In this document: in pieces, positions 1-10,144 of the stretch | Numbering within the stretch: position 1 is the stretch's first letter | Layout: each line of letters begins with the position of its first letter | Source: DASPSM01 sp036008465 | GTDB lineage: Bacteria > Planctomycetota > Planctomycetia > Planctomycetales > Planctomycetaceae | DNA: 64,000 nt | NCBI GenBank assembly: GCA_036008465.1 | Contig: DASYNP010000039.1 | Location: forward strand, 31,930 to 95,929 | Direction: 5' to 3' | The notes under the pieces: generated by a model | Databases searched by the model: none | Told to the model about the DNA's origin: nothing | The model's input: the letters and a program-made list of their open reading frames with translations, nothing else | Made by a program: the position numbers and the translations under genes

Positions 1-915
1 TTTTCGGACGACTTTGATTTCCATCGGCGGTAGTACTTCGCCTGCGACCACTCGGTCTGTCGTCTGCCAGGTGTAGGAATCCTTCCCGGTCGGCGTGTAG
101 ATATTCGTCATCGAGGCTGTTGTCCCGTCTCGACGCACGGCAGTGGCCTTCACCAGCCACCGGTCTCCATCACGCGTCCAGAAGGACTCGCCGTAGCCCC
201 CGTCGGAATCGAACAACCACGATTTGACTTGCTTGGTGAGCGGATCCCAGCCGATGCGCTGGGTTAAGTGCATGGCGTTGCTGCCCTGAACGCGAATGTT
301 GATGTCCGACAGCAGAAAATTCTTGTTGTCGCTCCACTTGCAGGAAGTGATTACAACCGAATCGGGGCTTTCATCGATCCAGTCGCCGACCAGCCATTCC
401 AAGGGTTTGAGGCGTTCGGAGTTGGTGAGCTCAGTTTCCTCGGATTCGCGCACGAAACCCATCAGCCACTTGCCGTCTGACGATTTGAGATGCACGGCTG
501 TGTAACGGGACACATCCGGAGTGCCTCCCGGGCTTGGCGTCACTGTGGACTTGCCTGTCTCGATGGCCAGGGCAGACCCGATGAAACGAATGGACTCGAC
601 GTTGAGCTTGATGCGCCCTTGCGGCGACTCGGCAAAGGTTCCCATGACCCGCTTTTCGATCGCGTCGCGCCCTTGCGTCGTTTCTCCGTCTTCGTCGATT
701 ATCTGAGCCTCCGGCGAGAACAGAGCGGCGACTGCTTTGGGGTCCCCGGCGTTGTACGCCTTTACGAAGGCCGCGACGTTTGCACGGATCGCCGATTCAT
801 CGGCAGACTGCTTTGGTGCCGACTTCGACGGCGGTTTCTCCTGCTCCTGGCCGAGCAGTAGAGTCGTGGAAATCAACAGACCGATCCAAAGGATGTTCCT
901 GACAAATCGTGCCAT
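1..915 (-). CDS. Exported SgcJ/EcaC-like SnoaL-domain protein (3' end outside window)
   Basis: The frame is open from an ATG at 915 to the window edge (305 codons, no stop), so the C-terminus is missing. GGAGGAC at 922-927 gives a strong ribosome-binding site. Residues 1-22 form a signal peptide (MARFVRN, then a hydrophobic run ending LLLGQ). After a Lys/Pro/Ser linker comes a SnoaL/DUF4440-like domain of about 120 residues with the motifs AIRANVAAFVKAYNAGD and VAALFSPEAQIIDEDG. The second half (KPLEWLVGDWID onward) resembles the beta-rich domain that follows SnoaL in planctomycete SgcJ/EcaC-family proteins. The family name includes oxidoreductase, but the function of these exported versions is not established and I infer none. 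Fold assignment is good, biochemical role unknown. Confidence 0.75.
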   Translation of the reverse strand, partial: MARFVRNILWIGLLISTTLLLGQEQEKPPSKSAPKQSADESAIRANVAAFVKAYNAGDPKAVAALFSPEAQIIDEDGETTQGRDAIEKRVMGTFAESPQGRIKLNVESIRFIGSALAIETGKSTVTPSPGGTPDVSRYTAVHLKSSDGKWLMGFVRESEETELTNSERLKPLEWLVGDWIDESPDSVVITSCKWSDNKNFLLSDINIRVQGSNAMHLTQRIGWDPLTKQVKSWLFDSDGGYGESFWTRDGDRWLVKATAVRRDGTTASMTNIYTPTGKDSYTWQTTDRVVAGEVLPPMEIKVVRK

Positions 916-1112
916 GGGTTGTCCTCCACGGGGCAAGGTCGCTGAACATTGAAAGTCGCGCATCGCCTAATCGTTTTTCACTTCGCAGTGATTTCTTGAA
1001 GCGGATGTTGGTCTCGATTTCGTCACAATCTCTTGCTCTTGGACTGTTGCTCTTGGACGGGATGTTTTTCTAGTTCGACGAGACGGGGCTGTAGAGCACC
1101 AAGACGCCATCC

Positions 1113-1634
1113 TCAACTCCGCAGCCGATCTGCGCAATGTTCGACCGTCGGCAGTTGTTTGAGGAGTTCTGACAACGCATTTCGGACGGACTCGACCGTG
1201 TAGGGGTCGTCGGCGTCGGGCGGAGAGCCTTCTTTCTGGAAGTAGGGCCGTTCGCCCATCACGCGTCCCCATTCGACGTCGGCATCGCGAACGAGCTCTT
1301 TTAGAAGATAGTCCGAGTCGAGAACGTGTTGGCAGTAGTCGGCCAAGACGACCAAGGGTTGATCGAAGTTATTGAGCAGGAGCTCGCTCCCCTTAACGTA
1401 ACGGTGCAACACCACTTGTAACGCTCCCCCAGTATCCGCCAAGTAGTCTCTTAGCCAAGACGCGATCTCGGTTTCGGCCTGCTGCATCCGCGTGACCGGC
1501 GACTCGCCTTTCATTCCGCCTGGACCGATCAACCGGCCTATGGCTTCCTCCAGTGTGAACTTGCGGTCCTTGAGGATTTCCCGTTCGAGTTCGGCATTCG
1601 CCTCGGAACGCGGCGTGTCCTTTTTGTCACTCAT
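1113..1634 (-). CDS. Conserved hypothetical protein, 173 aa
   Basis: I do not recognise this family. It is a soluble, acidic protein with no signal peptide or membrane segment, rich in predicted helix (EANAELEREILKDRKFTLEE near the N-terminus; LLKELVRDADVEWGRVMGE in the middle). It lies 84 bases downstream of glgX on the same strand and may share its transcript. The GC-rich third codon positions and lack of a better frame on either strand support a real gene. Positions 967-1112 beyond its stop hold no convincing gene. Confidence 0.6.
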   Translation of the reverse strand: MSDKKDTPRSEANAELEREILKDRKFTLEEAIGRLIGPGGMKGESPVTRMQQAETEIASWLRDYLADTGGALQVVLHRYVKGSELLLNNFDQPLVVLADYCQHVLDSDYLLKELVRDADVEWGRVMGERPYFQKEGSPPDADDPYTVESVRNALSELLKQLPTVEHCADRLRS

Positions 1635-1718
1635 GGTCGTTCAACTCCAAGGTCACCATCGCTGTTCCGTTTCGATTGAGCGTCGAAAGGCTCACGAAGT
1701 GTGGGCAACACGACCTTC

Positions 1719-3890
1719 TCAGGCGATTGACTCTCCCGCGTTTTCGTGCGGGGCAACTAGCAAGACGACCGAGCGCGGCGCGGCAACATAGCTCGATTCC
1801 GATACAAGAGGCGCCGTTTCCCAGGGAACAATGTCGTCGGGTGATTTCAACGACGTATCGATCCAGCGCCGCCAGAAACCACGACCTTTGTCGCCCAGCG
1901 GCGGCAGCTGAAAGTCGCGCGACTCCCAATAAGCGTTGAGGATCAGATGAAAGCTGAGCGGCTCGTCACGCAGCAGGCACGCCAGGGCGATGCTATGCGA
2001 ATCCTCGCTCCAATCGGGTTCGTTGAGCTTTGTGCCGTGCCAGGCGTGCACTGCTCCCTTGAGCAGATCATTCAAACTGACCCGGCCGCGCTCGTGTTTG
2101 ACGTCGCGTGCCACTCGCTTCGCGATGAACAGCGTCGCGAAGCGGAGCACGTCGGCATGGTCTCCGAGCAAATTCCAGTCAAACCACGTCGATTCTTCAT
2201 CGTGGCAGTAGGCGTTGTTATTTCCGCGCTGAGACCGTCGCACTTCGTCGCCCATCAGGATCATGGGTACGCCCAGCGAGAATAGGGTGACCGTCAGGAA
2301 ATTCTTGACCTGTTGGTTGCGCAGCTTCTCGACCGTCGGATCATCGCTTGGCCCTTCGACGCCGCAGTTCCAGCTTCGATTGTCGTTGGCGCCATCGCGG
2401 TTGTTCTCGCCGTTCGACTCGTTGTGTTTGTGGTCGTAGGAGACGAGGTCGTTGAGCGTAAAGCCGTCGTGACAGGTGACGAAGTTGACACTTCGTTCAG
2501 GGGCCTGCTCCCTGTGACCGTAAATTTCCGGGCTGCCGACTAGTCGGTCGGCAATGCGCGCCACCGATCCCCGCTCGCCGCGAAGGAAATCACGGGCGTC
2601 GTCGCGAAATCGGCCATTCCACTCCTTCCAAGAATCACCGATGAACGAGCCAACCTGATATAACCCCGCGGCATCCCAGGCTTCGGCAATCAATTTCGTT
2701 CCGGCGAGCGCCGGATCGGTGTCGATGTCCCACAAGACGGGCGGGTTCTGGAGAACGCATCCGGATTGGTCGCGAGACAAAACCGATGCCAGATCGAACC
2801 GGAACCCGTCGACATGCATCTCCCGGACCCAGTAGCGAAGACTGTCGACGATCATGCGACGCACGATCGGATCGTTGCCGTTCAGCGTGTTGCCGCAACC
2901 CGAGTAATTGGCGTACCGCGCGCGATCCGATTCGAGGATGTAATAAGCCGCGTTGTCGATCCCGCGAAAGCCGAATGTGGGGCCGCGCTGATCCCCCTCA
3001 GCGGTGTGGTTGAAGACGACGTCTAAAATCACTTCGATGCCGGCCCGGTGCAACGCCTTGACCATGTCCCGAAACTCGTCGATGGGTCCGAGCGGATCTC
3101 GGCGCGAGCTGTAGGCGGCGTGGGGCGCGAAGAACGAAACCGGCGCATAACCCCAGTAGTTGGTCAAACCCGGCGGACAATCCCGGGCATCGAACTGAAA
3201 CACGGGGAGCAGTTCCACCGCGGTGACGCCCAGCTGTTGCAGGTAGGGGATCTTGTCGATCAGACCGGCAAAGGTGCCGCGCTTCGTCTTCGGCACTCCG
3301 GAGTTGGGATGCTGTGTGAAGCCCCGCACATGCATTTCGTAGATGATTGTGCGGGCCGAGGGACGTCTCAACGGAGCATCGCCTTCCCAGTCGTAATTCG
3401 AGAGATCGACGATGACGTTTTTCAGTGCGCTGCCCGTATTGTCGCCGGGATGCATGGCCGCCTCGCGCGAATACGATCCTGGAACCACGACACCCCGCCC
3501 GTAGGGGTCGAGCAGCAGCTTCGTCGAGTCGAATCGCAAGCCGGCGGGCGGATCAAATGGACCGTGAATTCGATAGCCATAGATTTGGCCGGGCCGGGCA
3601 TTCGGCACGAACGCATGCCAGTAGTCGGAGGTCCGATTGGCGACCGGATCAAAGCGGATGATTCTCGAGGGCCTCTCGTCGTCATCGCGATCAAAGAAGA
3701 GCAGGTCGACGCCCGTGGCCTGCCGCGAATACAGACTGAAATTGGCGCCGCCTGCAAACAAGGTGGCCCCAAGCGGCGCACTCGTGCCACGCACGTCCGC
3801 GGGGGTTACGCTTGAAGCCCCGTCGCGAGCAGCGGACGTCTCGAACGGGGCGCTTCGAGCTTGGGCAGTCTCTGCTGTCATGGGGAACAT
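1719..3890 (-). CDS. glgX: Glycogen debranching enzyme GlgX (isoamylase-type, GH13)
   Basis: A 723-residue enzyme, the normal length for GlgX, that hydrolyses alpha-1,6 branches of limit-dextrin glycogen in the cytoplasm. An N-terminal CBM48-like beta domain (about residues 35-170) precedes a GH13 barrel. Visible GH13 motifs are VILDVVFNHT (288-296), the nucleophile in DGFRFD (D366), the acid/base in IAEAWD (E403) and the stabiliser in VTCHDG (D475). It lies between phosphoketolase (140 bases upstream) and a 173-aa unknown, all on the minus strand. The first ATG is used; MTAET three codons in is an alternative start. The pairing with phosphoketolase suggests glycogen-derived sugar phosphates feed the phosphoketolase route. 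Confidence 0.95.
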   Translation of the reverse strand: MFPMTAETAQARSAPFETSAARDGASSVTPADVRGTSAPLGATLFAGGANFSLYSRQATGVDLLFFDRDDDERPSRIIRFDPVANRTSDYWHAFVPNARPGQIYGYRIHGPFDPPAGLRFDSTKLLLDPYGRGVVVPGSYSREAAMHPGDNTGSALKNVIVDLSNYDWEGDAPLRRPSARTIIYEMHVRGFTQHPNSGVPKTKRGTFAGLIDKIPYLQQLGVTAVELLPVFQFDARDCPPGLTNYWGYAPVSFFAPHAAYSSRRDPLGPIDEFRDMVKALHRAGIEVILDVVFNHTAEGDQRGPTFGFRGIDNAAYYILESDRARYANYSGCGNTLNGNDPIVRRMIVDSLRYWVREMHVDGFRFDLASVLSRDQSGCVLQNPPVLWDIDTDPALAGTKLIAEAWDAAGLYQVGSFIGDSWKEWNGRFRDDARDFLRGERGSVARIADRLVGSPEIYGHREQAPERSVNFVTCHDGFTLNDLVSYDHKHNESNGENNRDGANDNRSWNCGVEGPSDDPTVEKLRNQQVKNFLTVTLFSLGVPMILMGDEVRRSQRGNNNAYCHDEESTWFDWNLLGDHADVLRFATLFIAKRVARDVKHERGRVSLNDLLKGAVHAWHGTKLNEPDWSEDSHSIALACLLRDEPLSFHLILNAYWESRDFQLPPLGDKGRGFWRRWIDTSLKSPDDIVPWETAPLVSESSYVAAPRSVVLLVAPHENAGESIA

Positions 3891-4030
3891 CTCACCTCAG
3901 GGAACAGAACAGGGCTCAGCATCGCAGATTCCGGCCCCATATTCAGCGATCGCGCGATCGCTCGAGAGCTTTCTGGAACGGGCAACACTCAGGAGCGTCT
4001 GCGCCGCCAGCCTGAATTGGTCCGAATACG

Positions 4031-6502
4031 CTAAAGATTGTCCCCTTCGGTCGAAGTCGCCCGAACATCGGCCCGTGATCCCTGCATCCATTTCCAATTC
4101 CGGATTTCCGGCATGTCGTCGCCGTGTTTGTCGATGTACTGCTTGTGCTCGATCAGCTTCTCGTGAATCGCCTGCTTGAAATAGGCTGCGCGGGCGCCGA
4201 GTTGCGGTAAGCGATCGATCACGTCTTCCGCCAAGTGGAATCGATCGAGGTCGTTGAGCACGACCATGTCGAAGGGAGTCGTCGTCGTTCCTTCCTCCTT
4301 ATAGCCGCGAACATGCAGGTTCTCGTGATTCGTCCGCCGGTAGGTCAGGCGGTGAATCAGCCACGGGTAGCCGTGGAAGGCGAAGATGACCGGCTTGTTT
4401 TTCGTGAACAGAGCATTGAAGTCGAGGTCCGAAAGGCCATGCGGATGCTCACTCGAGGGCTGCAGTTTCATCAGATTCACGACGTTGACCACGCGCACCT
4501 TGAGTTCGGGCAGGTGCTTGCGTAAGAGCTCCACTGCGGCGAGTGTTTCGAGGGTCGGAACGTCGCCGCAGCAGGCCATGACAACGTCCGGCTCGCCCCC
4601 CTTGTCGTTGCTGGCCCACTCCCAAATGCCGATCCCTTCGGCACAGTGCTTGATGGCCTGATCCATCGTCAGCCACTGCGGCGCCGGCTGTTTGCCCGCA
4701 ACGACGACGTTGACGTAGTTCCGACTGCGCAAGCAGTGATCGGTCACGGACAAGAGGGTGTTGGCGTCTGGAGGCAGGTAGACCCGAATGACCTCGGCCT
4801 TTTTGTTGACCACGTGGTCGATGAAACCGGGGTCCTGGTGGCTGAAGCCGTTGTGATCCTGCCGCCACACATGCGAGCTGAGCAGATAATTGAACGATGC
4901 AATCGGTCGGCGCCACGGAATGTGGTTGCAGACCTTGAGCCATTTGGCGTGCTGATTGAACATCGAATCGATGATATGGATGAACGCTTCGTAGCAACTG
5001 AAGAAGCCATGTCGGCCCGTCAGCAGGTAACCCTCGAGCCACCCCTGGCATTGGTGCTCGGAAAGAACTTCCATCACGCGACCATCGGGTGAAAGGTGAT
5101 CGTCCTCGGCATAGATCTCCGCCATGTAGCAGCGGTTGGTGACTTCCAGCACATCCTGCCAGCGGTTCGAGTTGTTCTCGTCCGGGCTGAAGAGCCGGAA
5201 GTTCTGACCGTCCAGGTTCTGCTTCATGACATCCCGCAGGAATTTGCCCATCACGCGCGTCGACTCGGCAGTGGCCGCGCCCGGCGAGGGGACTTCGACC
5301 GCATAATCGCGGAAGTCCGGCATCTTCAGGTCATGCAGCAGCAATCCCCCGTTCGCGTGCGGGTTATCGCTCATCCTGCGACGGCCCTGCGGTGCCAACT
5401 CGGCGAGCTCGGACTTGAATCGTCCCTTCGCATCGAATAGCTCGTCGGGGCGATAGCTCTTCATCCATTTCTCGAGGATCTTGACGTGCTCAGCCTTGTC
5501 CATATCGGACATGGGAACCTGATGGCTGCGCCAATAATCCTCGCACTTTTTGCCGTCGATCTCGGGGGGACACGTCCAACCCTTTGGCGTCCGGAAGACG
5601 ATCATTGGCCAAGCGGGGCGTTTGAGATTTCCGCTATCGCGCGCGTCGGCCCAGATTTGCTTGATTTCGCCGATCGCCGCATCAAGCTCCGCAGCGAGCT
5701 GTTGTTGCACGGCCTGCGGCTCATGTCCCTCGACGAAATGGGGCTTGTATCCATTCCCCTCGAAGAACTTTTGCAGCTCGTCCTTGGGAATTCGCGCAAG
5801 AAAACAGGGGTTGGCGATCTTGTAGCCGTTCAAGTGCAGGATCGGCAGAACGCACCCGTCGCGGGCCGGGTTGATGAATTTGTTGCCGTGCCAGCCGGTC
5901 GCGAGCGGCCCGGTTTCGGCTTCGCCGTCACCGACCACGCACGCCACGATCAGATCGGGGTTGTCGAACGCCGCTCCGTAGGCATGGCTAAGGGCATAAC
6001 CAAGTTCTCCCCCCTCGTGAATGCTCCCGGGAGTTTCGGGGGCGACGTGACTGGGAATGCCGCCCGGAAAACTGAATTGCTTGAATAGCTTCTTCATCCC
6101 GTCTGCGTCTTGCCCGATGTTCGGATAGACCTCGCTGTAGGTCCCCTCCAAGTAGGCGTGAGCGACGAGAGATGGGCCACCGTGTCCTGGCCCGATGACG
6201 TAGATCATGTTCAAGTCGTCGCGCTTGATGACCCGGTTCAGCTGCACGTAGAGCATGTTGAGACCGGGTGACGTGCCCCAGTGACCGAGCAGTCGCGGCT
6301 TGATGTGTTCGCGTTTGAGCGGCTCCTTCAACAGCGGGTTATCAAGCAAGTAGATTTGGCCGACTGACAGATAGTTGGAGGCGCGCCAATAGGCGTCCAT
6401 CTTGCGAAGCTCGTCGGCCGAAAGCGGACCGTTCGTCGTTCCGTTAACCCTTTCCAGCGTCTTGCGATCTCGTCTTGTCGTTGTGGTTGTCGTAGAGGCC
6501 AT
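4031..6502 (-). CDS. xfp: Xylulose-5-P/fructose-6-P phosphoketolase
   Basis: A thiamine-diphosphate enzyme of 823 residues (typical about 800) that splits xylulose 5-phosphate or fructose 6-phosphate with inorganic phosphate to give acetyl phosphate plus an aldose phosphate. Landmarks are LGHWGTSPG and VIGPGHGGPS near the N-terminus, the TPP/Mg site VGDGEAETGPLATGWHGNKF, and the family signatures HHxGFSHQDPGF-like (DHNGFSHQDPGF) and KQPAPQWL. I chose the ATG at 6502 because AGGAG lies eight bases upstream; a GTG three codons earlier would overlap that site. A Thr-rich, basic N-terminal stretch precedes the domain. glgX follows on the same strand. Confidence 0.95.
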   Translation of the reverse strand: MASTTTTTTRRDRKTLERVNGTTNGPLSADELRKMDAYWRASNYLSVGQIYLLDNPLLKEPLKREHIKPRLLGHWGTSPGLNMLYVQLNRVIKRDDLNMIYVIGPGHGGPSLVAHAYLEGTYSEVYPNIGQDADGMKKLFKQFSFPGGIPSHVAPETPGSIHEGGELGYALSHAYGAAFDNPDLIVACVVGDGEAETGPLATGWHGNKFINPARDGCVLPILHLNGYKIANPCFLARIPKDELQKFFEGNGYKPHFVEGHEPQAVQQQLAAELDAAIGEIKQIWADARDSGNLKRPAWPMIVFRTPKGWTCPPEIDGKKCEDYWRSHQVPMSDMDKAEHVKILEKWMKSYRPDELFDAKGRFKSELAELAPQGRRRMSDNPHANGGLLLHDLKMPDFRDYAVEVPSPGAATAESTRVMGKFLRDVMKQNLDGQNFRLFSPDENNSNRWQDVLEVTNRCYMAEIYAEDDHLSPDGRVMEVLSEHQCQGWLEGYLLTGRHGFFSCYEAFIHIIDSMFNQHAKWLKVCNHIPWRRPIASFNYLLSSHVWRQDHNGFSHQDPGFIDHVVNKKAEVIRVYLPPDANTLLSVTDHCLRSRNYVNVVVAGKQPAPQWLTMDQAIKHCAEGIGIWEWASNDKGGEPDVVMACCGDVPTLETLAAVELLRKHLPELKVRVVNVVNLMKLQPSSEHPHGLSDLDFNALFTKNKPVIFAFHGYPWLIHRLTYRRTNHENLHVRGYKEEGTTTTPFDMVVLNDLDRFHLAEDVIDRLPQLGARAAYFKQAIHEKLIEHKQYIDKHGDDMPEIRNWKWMQGSRADVRATSTEGDNL

Positions 6503-6634
6503 CTCAATCACTCCTTTTGGCTACGAACGGAATTCATCGCAGTTTCGAAGAGGCCGGATGAATTTGGTAGCAGTTTTAGAGACGTTCTTGACGCGAATTC
6601 GGCAATCGGGGCTGACGAAGATCGATTTGCCATT

Positions 6635-6660
6635 GTCGCTCGGTCAAACAGCCGAGCGAC
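6635..6660 (-). terminator. Hairpin downstream of the RND efflux operon
   Basis: A perfect 9-bp stem GTCGCTCGG / CCGAGCGAC with an 8-base loop sits 38 bases past the stop of the RND gene and before the phosphoketolase start. There is no T-run after it on the minus strand, so it may be a processing or REP-like hairpin rather than an intrinsic terminator. Confidence 0.45.
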
Positions 6661-6697
6661 GCAAACCCCGGCATCTTGCCAGAGAGTAAGTCGCGAC

Positions 6698-9600
6698 TCA
6701 GACGGGCAGAGGCGCTGGCGCCTGTACTTCCACAGGCGTTTTACCCGAATCGCTTTCCGAAATTTTCGGGGAAGCCGATTGAGGCTTGCTCCTCTCCACG
6801 TACCACCCAATGACGTAATAAAACACGGGCGTCAAAAAGATGCCGAACAAGGTCACCCCGAGCATGCCGGCGAAGACGGCCGTCCCCAACGCGCGGCGCA
6901 TCTCGGCACCCGCGCCGTGGGCAATCATCAACGGCACAACTCCCAGGATGAATGCGAACGAAGTCATGATGATTGGGCGCAGCCGGCTCCGGCAGGCAGC
7001 CACAGTTGCTTCAAAGCGCGGCTGTCCGGCGTCCTGACCGGCCTTGGCGAACACGACGATGAGGATCGCATTCTTCGTGGCCAGGCCGACAAGCACGATG
7101 AAGCCGACCTGCACGAAGATGTTGATGTCCGACTTGATGGCCGCGACACCGACGAGCGAGGCCAACAGACACATCGGCACGACGAGGATGATCGACAAGG
7201 GCAGCGTATAGTTCTCGTACTGGGCGGCCAGCACCAAATACACAAGCACCACGGCCCCGGCAAACGCAAAATAGGCGGCGTTTCCTTCCAAAAGCTGCAA
7301 ATACGTGAGCTCGGTCCACTCGGAAGTCATGCTCGCCGGCAGCTCCTGTTTCGCGAGTCCGCCAACTCGCGCTATCACGGTGCCCGAACTGACTCCCGGC
7401 AGGGCGGCGCCGTTAAGCGCAGCCGCCGTCCGCATGTTGTACCGGGTGATCATTGTCGGCCCGCCGACGTCTTCGATCGTGGCCACGGTCGCCAGTGGAA
7501 GCATTTCGCCGGATGCATTCCGCACTTCGAGCTGGCGCACGTCGTCCGCCTTCAGCCGGAACGCCGCGTCCGCCTGGAGGTTGACCTGCCACGTGCGGCC
7601 AAACTGATTGAAGTCGTTGACGTAGTACCCGCCGAGGTAGACCTGCAAGGTGTTGAAGACGTCGTTGAGCGAAACGTTCATCGTTTTGCATTTGGTTCGG
7701 TCGATATCGATATAGAGCTGCGGAGCGTTCGCGCGAAAGCTGCTGAACAGCCCCGCAATGCCGGGAAGCTTGCTCCCTTTGTCGGCCATGTTCTCGGACT
7801 GCCCCTGCAGGACGTCGAGCGGCGCGTCGCCGAGGTCTTCGACCATCAGCTTGAAACCGCCGGCGTTGCCCAAGCCGTCGACGGCCGGCGCGCCGAAGAC
7901 GGCCACCTGCGCCTCGAGGATATCGGCATAAAACTGCTTCTGGAGCCGGCTCGCGATCTCGCCCGAATGCAGTGAGTGATCGTGCCGGTGATCGAATTCG
8001 TCGAGGATGATGAACATCGAACCCAGATTGGACCCGACGGCGTTCAACACAAACGACTGCCCTGGGATCCCGATGGTGTGGATCACGCCTTTTGTGTCGA
8101 GCGCTCGCTTCTCGATGCGCTTGAGCGCCTCGACCGTTCGCTCGAGAGAGGCCGAATCGGGCAATTGCACGTCGACAATCAGGTAGCCTTTGTCCTGCGC
8201 GGGGATGAATCCCGTCGGAATGTGCGTCATCCCGAAGTACGTGAGGCCGATCAGTCCACCATAGATCAAGAGCACGATCACGCACAGACGCAGCGATATC
8301 CCGACAACTCGGCCGTAGAGTCCTGTAACGAAGTCGAAACCGCGATTGAACCACTTGAAGAATCGCGACAGCACGCGATTCACGGTCCGCGACATCAGAT
8401 AGCCGACGATCGCGCCGGGAACGCATAACCCGATCAAGACAAGCCATGCCTTCCAGGTCGGCTCGCCCTCGGTATGAGGCGACCAGCCGATTTGCGGTAG
8501 AGCGTATTGCTCCAAGAGCACCGAACCGAGCCATCCCAACAAGGCGGCCCAGCCCCACCATGGCAGGGCCTCGCGCGTGTCTTCGTGTCCATGTCCGTGC
8601 TCAGCGCCCTTGAAAATCAACACGGCGCGAGACGGAGTCATCGTCATCGCATTCACGGCCGAGATGATCATCGAAGCGGCGATCGTCAGGGCAAACTGCC
8701 GGTAAAACTGGCCGCTGATGCCGCCGATGAGCGCGCTCGGCAGAAACACCGAGCACAAAACCAAGGTGATAGCGATAATGGCGCCGGTGATTTCACCCAT
8801 GGCCTCGATTGTGGCCGTGCGCGGATCGAGACCCTTGGCCAGTTTAACCTCGACGGCCTCGAGGACGACGATGGCGTCATCCACCACAATCCCGATCGCG
8901 AGCACCAATCCGAACAGGGTCAGATTGTTGAGCGTGAAACCCATCAAGTACATGATCGCGAACGTGCCGACCAGCGAGACCGGCACGTCGATCATCGGCA
9001 GGATCATCGCCTTCCAGTCCTGAAGGAACAGGAGCACGACGATCGCAACGAGGATCACGGCATCGCGAAGCGCGTGAAAGACTTCGTTGACCGACTCTTT
9101 GATGAACGGAGTCGTGTCGTAGACGATGTCGTAGCGCATCCCGTGGGGGAAACGGGCCGCCGCCAGTTCCTTCATTTTGGTCCGAATGCTGTCCGCGGTT
9201 TCGAGCGCGTTCGATCCCGGCAACTGATAGATCACCAGGCCGATCGACGGTTTGCCGTCGAGCGTACAGCGCGTGTCCTGGTTCTTGGCCCCAAGCTGGC
9301 TGCGCGAGACGTCTTTCAGACGCACCACCTGGCCCGAGTTGCCGGTCTTGACGACGATCTGTTCGAACTGCTGCGGATCGACGAGCCGGCCCAACGTGGT
9401 GAGTGTGTACTGAAAGTCCTGTCCCGTGGGCACGGGCTGCTGTCCGATCTGCCCGGCGGCCACCTGGACATTTTGTTCTTTCAGGACATTGACGACGTCA
9501 CCTGCTGTGAGGTTGTTCGACGCCAACTTTTCGGGGTCGAGCCAGATTCGCATGCTGTAGTCTTGCTGGCCCATGTACGACACGTCCCCCACGCCTTTGA

Positions 9601-10123
9601 GTCGGGCGAGGTCGTCGCGAATTTGAATCGTCGCGAAATTGCTCAGGTAGAGCTGATCGAACAGAGGCTTATGAGTCTTCGGATCTTCGTCCGAGGTGAA
9701 ATTCACGACGAGGAGAATGCTCGGCGATTTCTTCTTGGTCGAAACGCCGGTGGCCTTCACCGCGTCGGGCAGACGGGGCATCGCCAGGTTGACGCGGTTC
9801 TGCACGAGCACCTGCGCCATGTCGAGGTTGGTACCCAGCTCGAACGTAACCGTGAGGTTGTAGCCGCCGTCGTTTGTGCTTTGCGACGCCATATACAGCA
9901 TGCGCTCGACGCCGTTGACCTCTTGCTCGATCGGGGCGGCAACCGTGTCGCGCACGACTTTCGCGCTGGCTCCCGGATAGGAACAAGAGACCTGAACGGT
10001 CGGCGGCGTGATTTCAGGGTATTGTGCGATCGGCAGGATGTTGACGGCCGCCAAGCCTGCCAACAGGATCACGGCGGAGATGACCACCCCGAGAACGGGT
10101 CGATCGATGAAGAACCTGGCCAT
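6698..10123 (-). CDS. RND efflux transporter, inner-membrane pump (HAE1/AcrB-type)
   Basis: A 1141-residue proton-driven multidrug pump, slightly longer than AcrB (1049) because of an insert after TM6 with a His/Glu-rich stretch (GAEHGHGHEDTREA) and an extra hydrophobic segment. It starts FFIDRPVLGVVISAVILLAG, as in AcrB TM1. The TM4 charged motif is present (GIVVDDAIVVLEAVEVKLA), as are the porter-domain motifs and the C-terminal TM block with GLATKNAILIVVFAK. The adaptor gene lies 21 bases upstream on the same strand. No outer-membrane TolC-like gene is visible, so the channel must be encoded elsewhere. The substrate cannot be read from the sequence. Confidence 0.95.
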   Translation of the reverse strand: MARFFIDRPVLGVVISAVILLAGLAAVNILPIAQYPEITPPTVQVSCSYPGASAKVVRDTVAAPIEQEVNGVERMLYMASQSTNDGGYNLTVTFELGTNLDMAQVLVQNRVNLAMPRLPDAVKATGVSTKKKSPSILLVVNFTSDEDPKTHKPLFDQLYLSNFATIQIRDDLARLKGVGDVSYMGQQDYSMRIWLDPEKLASNNLTAGDVVNVLKEQNVQVAAGQIGQQPVPTGQDFQYTLTTLGRLVDPQQFEQIVVKTGNSGQVVRLKDVSRSQLGAKNQDTRCTLDGKPSIGLVIYQLPGSNALETADSIRTKMKELAAARFPHGMRYDIVYDTTPFIKESVNEVFHALRDAVILVAIVVLLFLQDWKAMILPMIDVPVSLVGTFAIMYLMGFTLNNLTLFGLVLAIGIVVDDAIVVLEAVEVKLAKGLDPRTATIEAMGEITGAIIAITLVLCSVFLPSALIGGISGQFYRQFALTIAASMIISAVNAMTMTPSRAVLIFKGAEHGHGHEDTREALPWWGWAALLGWLGSVLLEQYALPQIGWSPHTEGEPTWKAWLVLIGLCVPGAIVGYLMSRTVNRVLSRFFKWFNRGFDFVTGLYGRVVGISLRLCVIVLLIYGGLIGLTYFGMTHIPTGFIPAQDKGYLIVDVQLPDSASLERTVEALKRIEKRALDTKGVIHTIGIPGQSFVLNAVGSNLGSMFIILDEFDHRHDHSLHSGEIASRLQKQFYADILEAQVAVFGAPAVDGLGNAGGFKLMVEDLGDAPLDVLQGQSENMADKGSKLPGIAGLFSSFRANAPQLYIDIDRTKCKTMNVSLNDVFNTLQVYLGGYYVNDFNQFGRTWQVNLQADAAFRLKADDVRQLEVRNASGEMLPLATVATIEDVGGPTMITRYNMRTAAALNGAALPGVSSGTVIARVGGLAKQELPASMTSEWTELTYLQLLEGNAAYFAFAGAVVLVYLVLAAQYENYTLPLSIILVVPMCLLASLVGVAAIKSDINIFVQVGFIVLVGLATKNAILIVVFAKAGQDAGQPRFEATVAACRSRLRPIIMTSFAFILGVVPLMIAHGAGAEMRRALGTAVFAGMLGVTLFGIFLTPVFYYVIGWYVERSKPQSASPKISESDSGKTPVEVQAPAPLPV

Positions 10124-10144
10124 GTTGCGCGACCAATTCGACCA

